From NCBI RefSeq assembly GCF_030505195.1, contig NZ_CP129672.1, positions 4,436,501 to 4,500,500 on the forward strand: a stretch of DNA of 64,000 nucleotides, given 5' to 3'. Shown piece by piece: positions 62,962 through 64,000 of this stretch. The translations under genes and the position numbers were made by a program. The notes under the pieces are model-generated. The model searched no databases. It was not told where the DNA came from and saw only the letters and a program-made list of their open reading frames with translations. Every line of letters begins with the position of its first letter. Position 1 is the stretch's first letter. Source of the DNA: Comamonas testosteroni. GTDB lineage: Bacteria > Pseudomonadota > Gammaproteobacteria > Burkholderiales > Burkholderiaceae_C.

Positions 62962-63942
62962 ATGTCGATTACCCTACGTCAGCTGGAAGTGTTTGTCGCG
63001 GTTTCTGAGGAGGGTAGTCTCACCAGAGCCGGTGAATCGCTGGGCTTGCCGCAGTCCAGCATCAGCACCCAACTCAAGGAACTGGAGGGGTTGCTCGGCC
63101 TCAAGCTCTTCGATCGTCACACGCGCATGCTGCGCCTGACCGAGGGCGGCATGCAGATACTGCCGCTGGCGCGCAAAACACTGGCGGATCTGGCGGCCAT
63201 GCTCGACGGCTCAGCGCAGCTCAAGACGCTGGAGAGGGGGCGGGTTTCGATTGCGGCTTCTTCCATGCAGGCGGCTCTGGTGCTTCCCCGAATGGTCAAG
63301 TTCTTCAGCGAGATGCATCCGGGCATCAAGATTGAGCTGCTCGATGTTACCCAGGACGATGTCATCCAGATGGTCAAAGGCGGTGCTGTGGATTTTGGCG
63401 TGGGTACGGCCTTTGGTGACCATGGAGATTTGTCTATGAAAACACTGTGGTCAGAACCTTTTTTTGCCGTGATGCCGCACGACCATGCTTTGGCGAAAAA
63501 AAGAAGCGTGACCTGGAAGGAGTTGCAAAAACACCCCTTGATAGGATCTCGCAAGGGAAATCCGGTGAGAACGGCGCTGGAGTTTTCTCTGGCTAGTGAA
63601 GGCGTGTCGCTGAAATACGTGCATGAAGTTGCACTGCCGTTGACCATTGTCGGTATGGTTGCAGGGGGACTGGGTGTGGGTGTTCTGACGGGCTCTACAC
63701 GCCGCCTTTCGGAGTCGATGGGGTTAGTGCTTAAGCCTATTTCCCAACCTCGAATGGAGCGAGAAGTCGTGCTAGTGCTTCATGCCGCGCGTTCACTGTC
63801 TCCTGCAGCAAAGAAGTTCAGTGACGCATTGGTGAGTTGGACGAGTCTTAAAAGATCGCGCTCTAACGAAGATGACAATGATGGCCATTGGTTCTGCAAT
63901 GTTTGCTATCAATTTGGATGCGCACTAAAGCATCAGATGTGA
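62962..63942 (+). CDS. LysR-family regulator, probable controller of the 45.9-62.4 kb cluster
   Basis: This 326-residue LysR protein has the HTH at 1-60 (MSITLRQLEVFVAVSEEGSL, then GLPQSSISTQLKELEGLLG) and the effector-binding domain with DFGVGTAFGDHGDLSM. The last 30 residues after TSLKRSRS are atypical and may be a misread tail. It is oriented away from the cluster and separated from ubiX only by the DUF2390 gene, so it likely controls the cluster. The inducer is unknown. Confidence 0.85.
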   Translation: MSITLRQLEVFVAVSEEGSLTRAGESLGLPQSSISTQLKELEGLLGLKLFDRHTRMLRLTEGGMQILPLARKTLADLAAMLDGSAQLKTLERGRVSIAASSMQAALVLPRMVKFFSEMHPGIKIELLDVTQDDVIQMVKGGAVDFGVGTAFGDHGDLSMKTLWSEPFFAVMPHDHALAKKRSVTWKELQKHPLIGSRKGNPVRTALEFSLASEGVSLKYVHEVALPLTIVGMVAGGLGVGVLTGSTRRLSESMGLVLKPISQPRMEREVVLVLHAARSLSPAAKKFSDALVSWTSLKRSRSNEDDNDGHWFCNVCYQFGCALKHQM

Positions 63943-64000
63943 TTCTGACCAGAGTTTTCTACATGGTTTTCAGGGCCCTGCTGATTGCGCACGTTCCTGC

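Overview
This 64 kb window reads as chromosomal DNA of a betaproteobacterium of the family Comamonadaceae, most likely Comamonas or a close relative. That is inference from GC-rich coding sequence, the order mdh / CoA-ester lyase / acnB, the order ribB-ribH-nusB-aminotransferase-ybgC-tolQRA, several tripartite-tricarboxylate (Bug) binding proteins without membrane partners, and two families of short intergenic repeats that I remember as typical of this family. I see no rRNA, tRNA, CRISPR array, transposase or prophage gene.

Region by region. 1-5.7 kb: the 3' end of malate dehydrogenase, a trans-aconitate methyltransferase, a citrate-lyase-like CoA-ester lyase, a small secreted protein and aconitase B, a TCA-cycle block ended by a strong terminator. 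5.7-9 kb: an XRE regulator, a small membrane protein, a queuosine-precursor transporter behind a probable preQ1-I riboswitch, and a bacterioferritin. 9.3-15.4 kb: a purine/allantoin block (PuuE-type allantoinase, two GntR regulators, an NCS1 permease, a hydantoin/allantoin racemase-like protein) with the decayed remains of what looks like an AllD-type dehydrogenase and two matching GntR-type operators. 15.5-24.1 kb: LysR, acyl-CoA dehydrogenase, three Bug binding proteins, an M20 amidohydrolase and a CaiB/BaiF CoA-transferase, probably uptake and CoA-dependent breakdown of an unknown acid or amide. 24.3-27.7 kb: aconitase A and a VOC protein. 27.8-31.3 kb: an iron-regulated FecA-like receptor with a PepSY membrane protein and a Fur-like box. 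31.4-35.7 kb: ParB-like protein, TrhP (U32), LysR and a TauE/SafE exporter. 35.8-37.8 kb: the rRNA-repair pair rtcB-prfH behind a 13-codon leader ORF and a structured leader. 38-45.3 kb: tolA, tolR, tolQ, ybgC, an aminotransferase, nusB, ribH, ribB and a ferredoxin.

45.9-62.4 kb is the most interesting part: fourteen genes on one strand in about 16.5 kb. In transcription order they are ubiX, the three subunits of a molybdenum hydroxylase (FAD, 2Fe-2S, Mo), a CobW-family GTPase, two paralogous amidohydrolases of the ACMSD type, a UbiD decarboxylase, an NCS2 (xanthine/uracil) permease, a complete BMP-type nucleoside ABC transporter and an 8-oxoguanine-deaminase-like amidohydrolase. A LysR regulator reads away at the upstream end. 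The gene set predicts import, deamination, hydroxylation, decarboxylation and ring opening of a nitrogen heterocycle (purine-, pteridine- or pyrimidine-like). I do not recognise it as a characterised pathway. One of the paired amidohydrolases has lost the HxH metal motif that its neighbour keeps.
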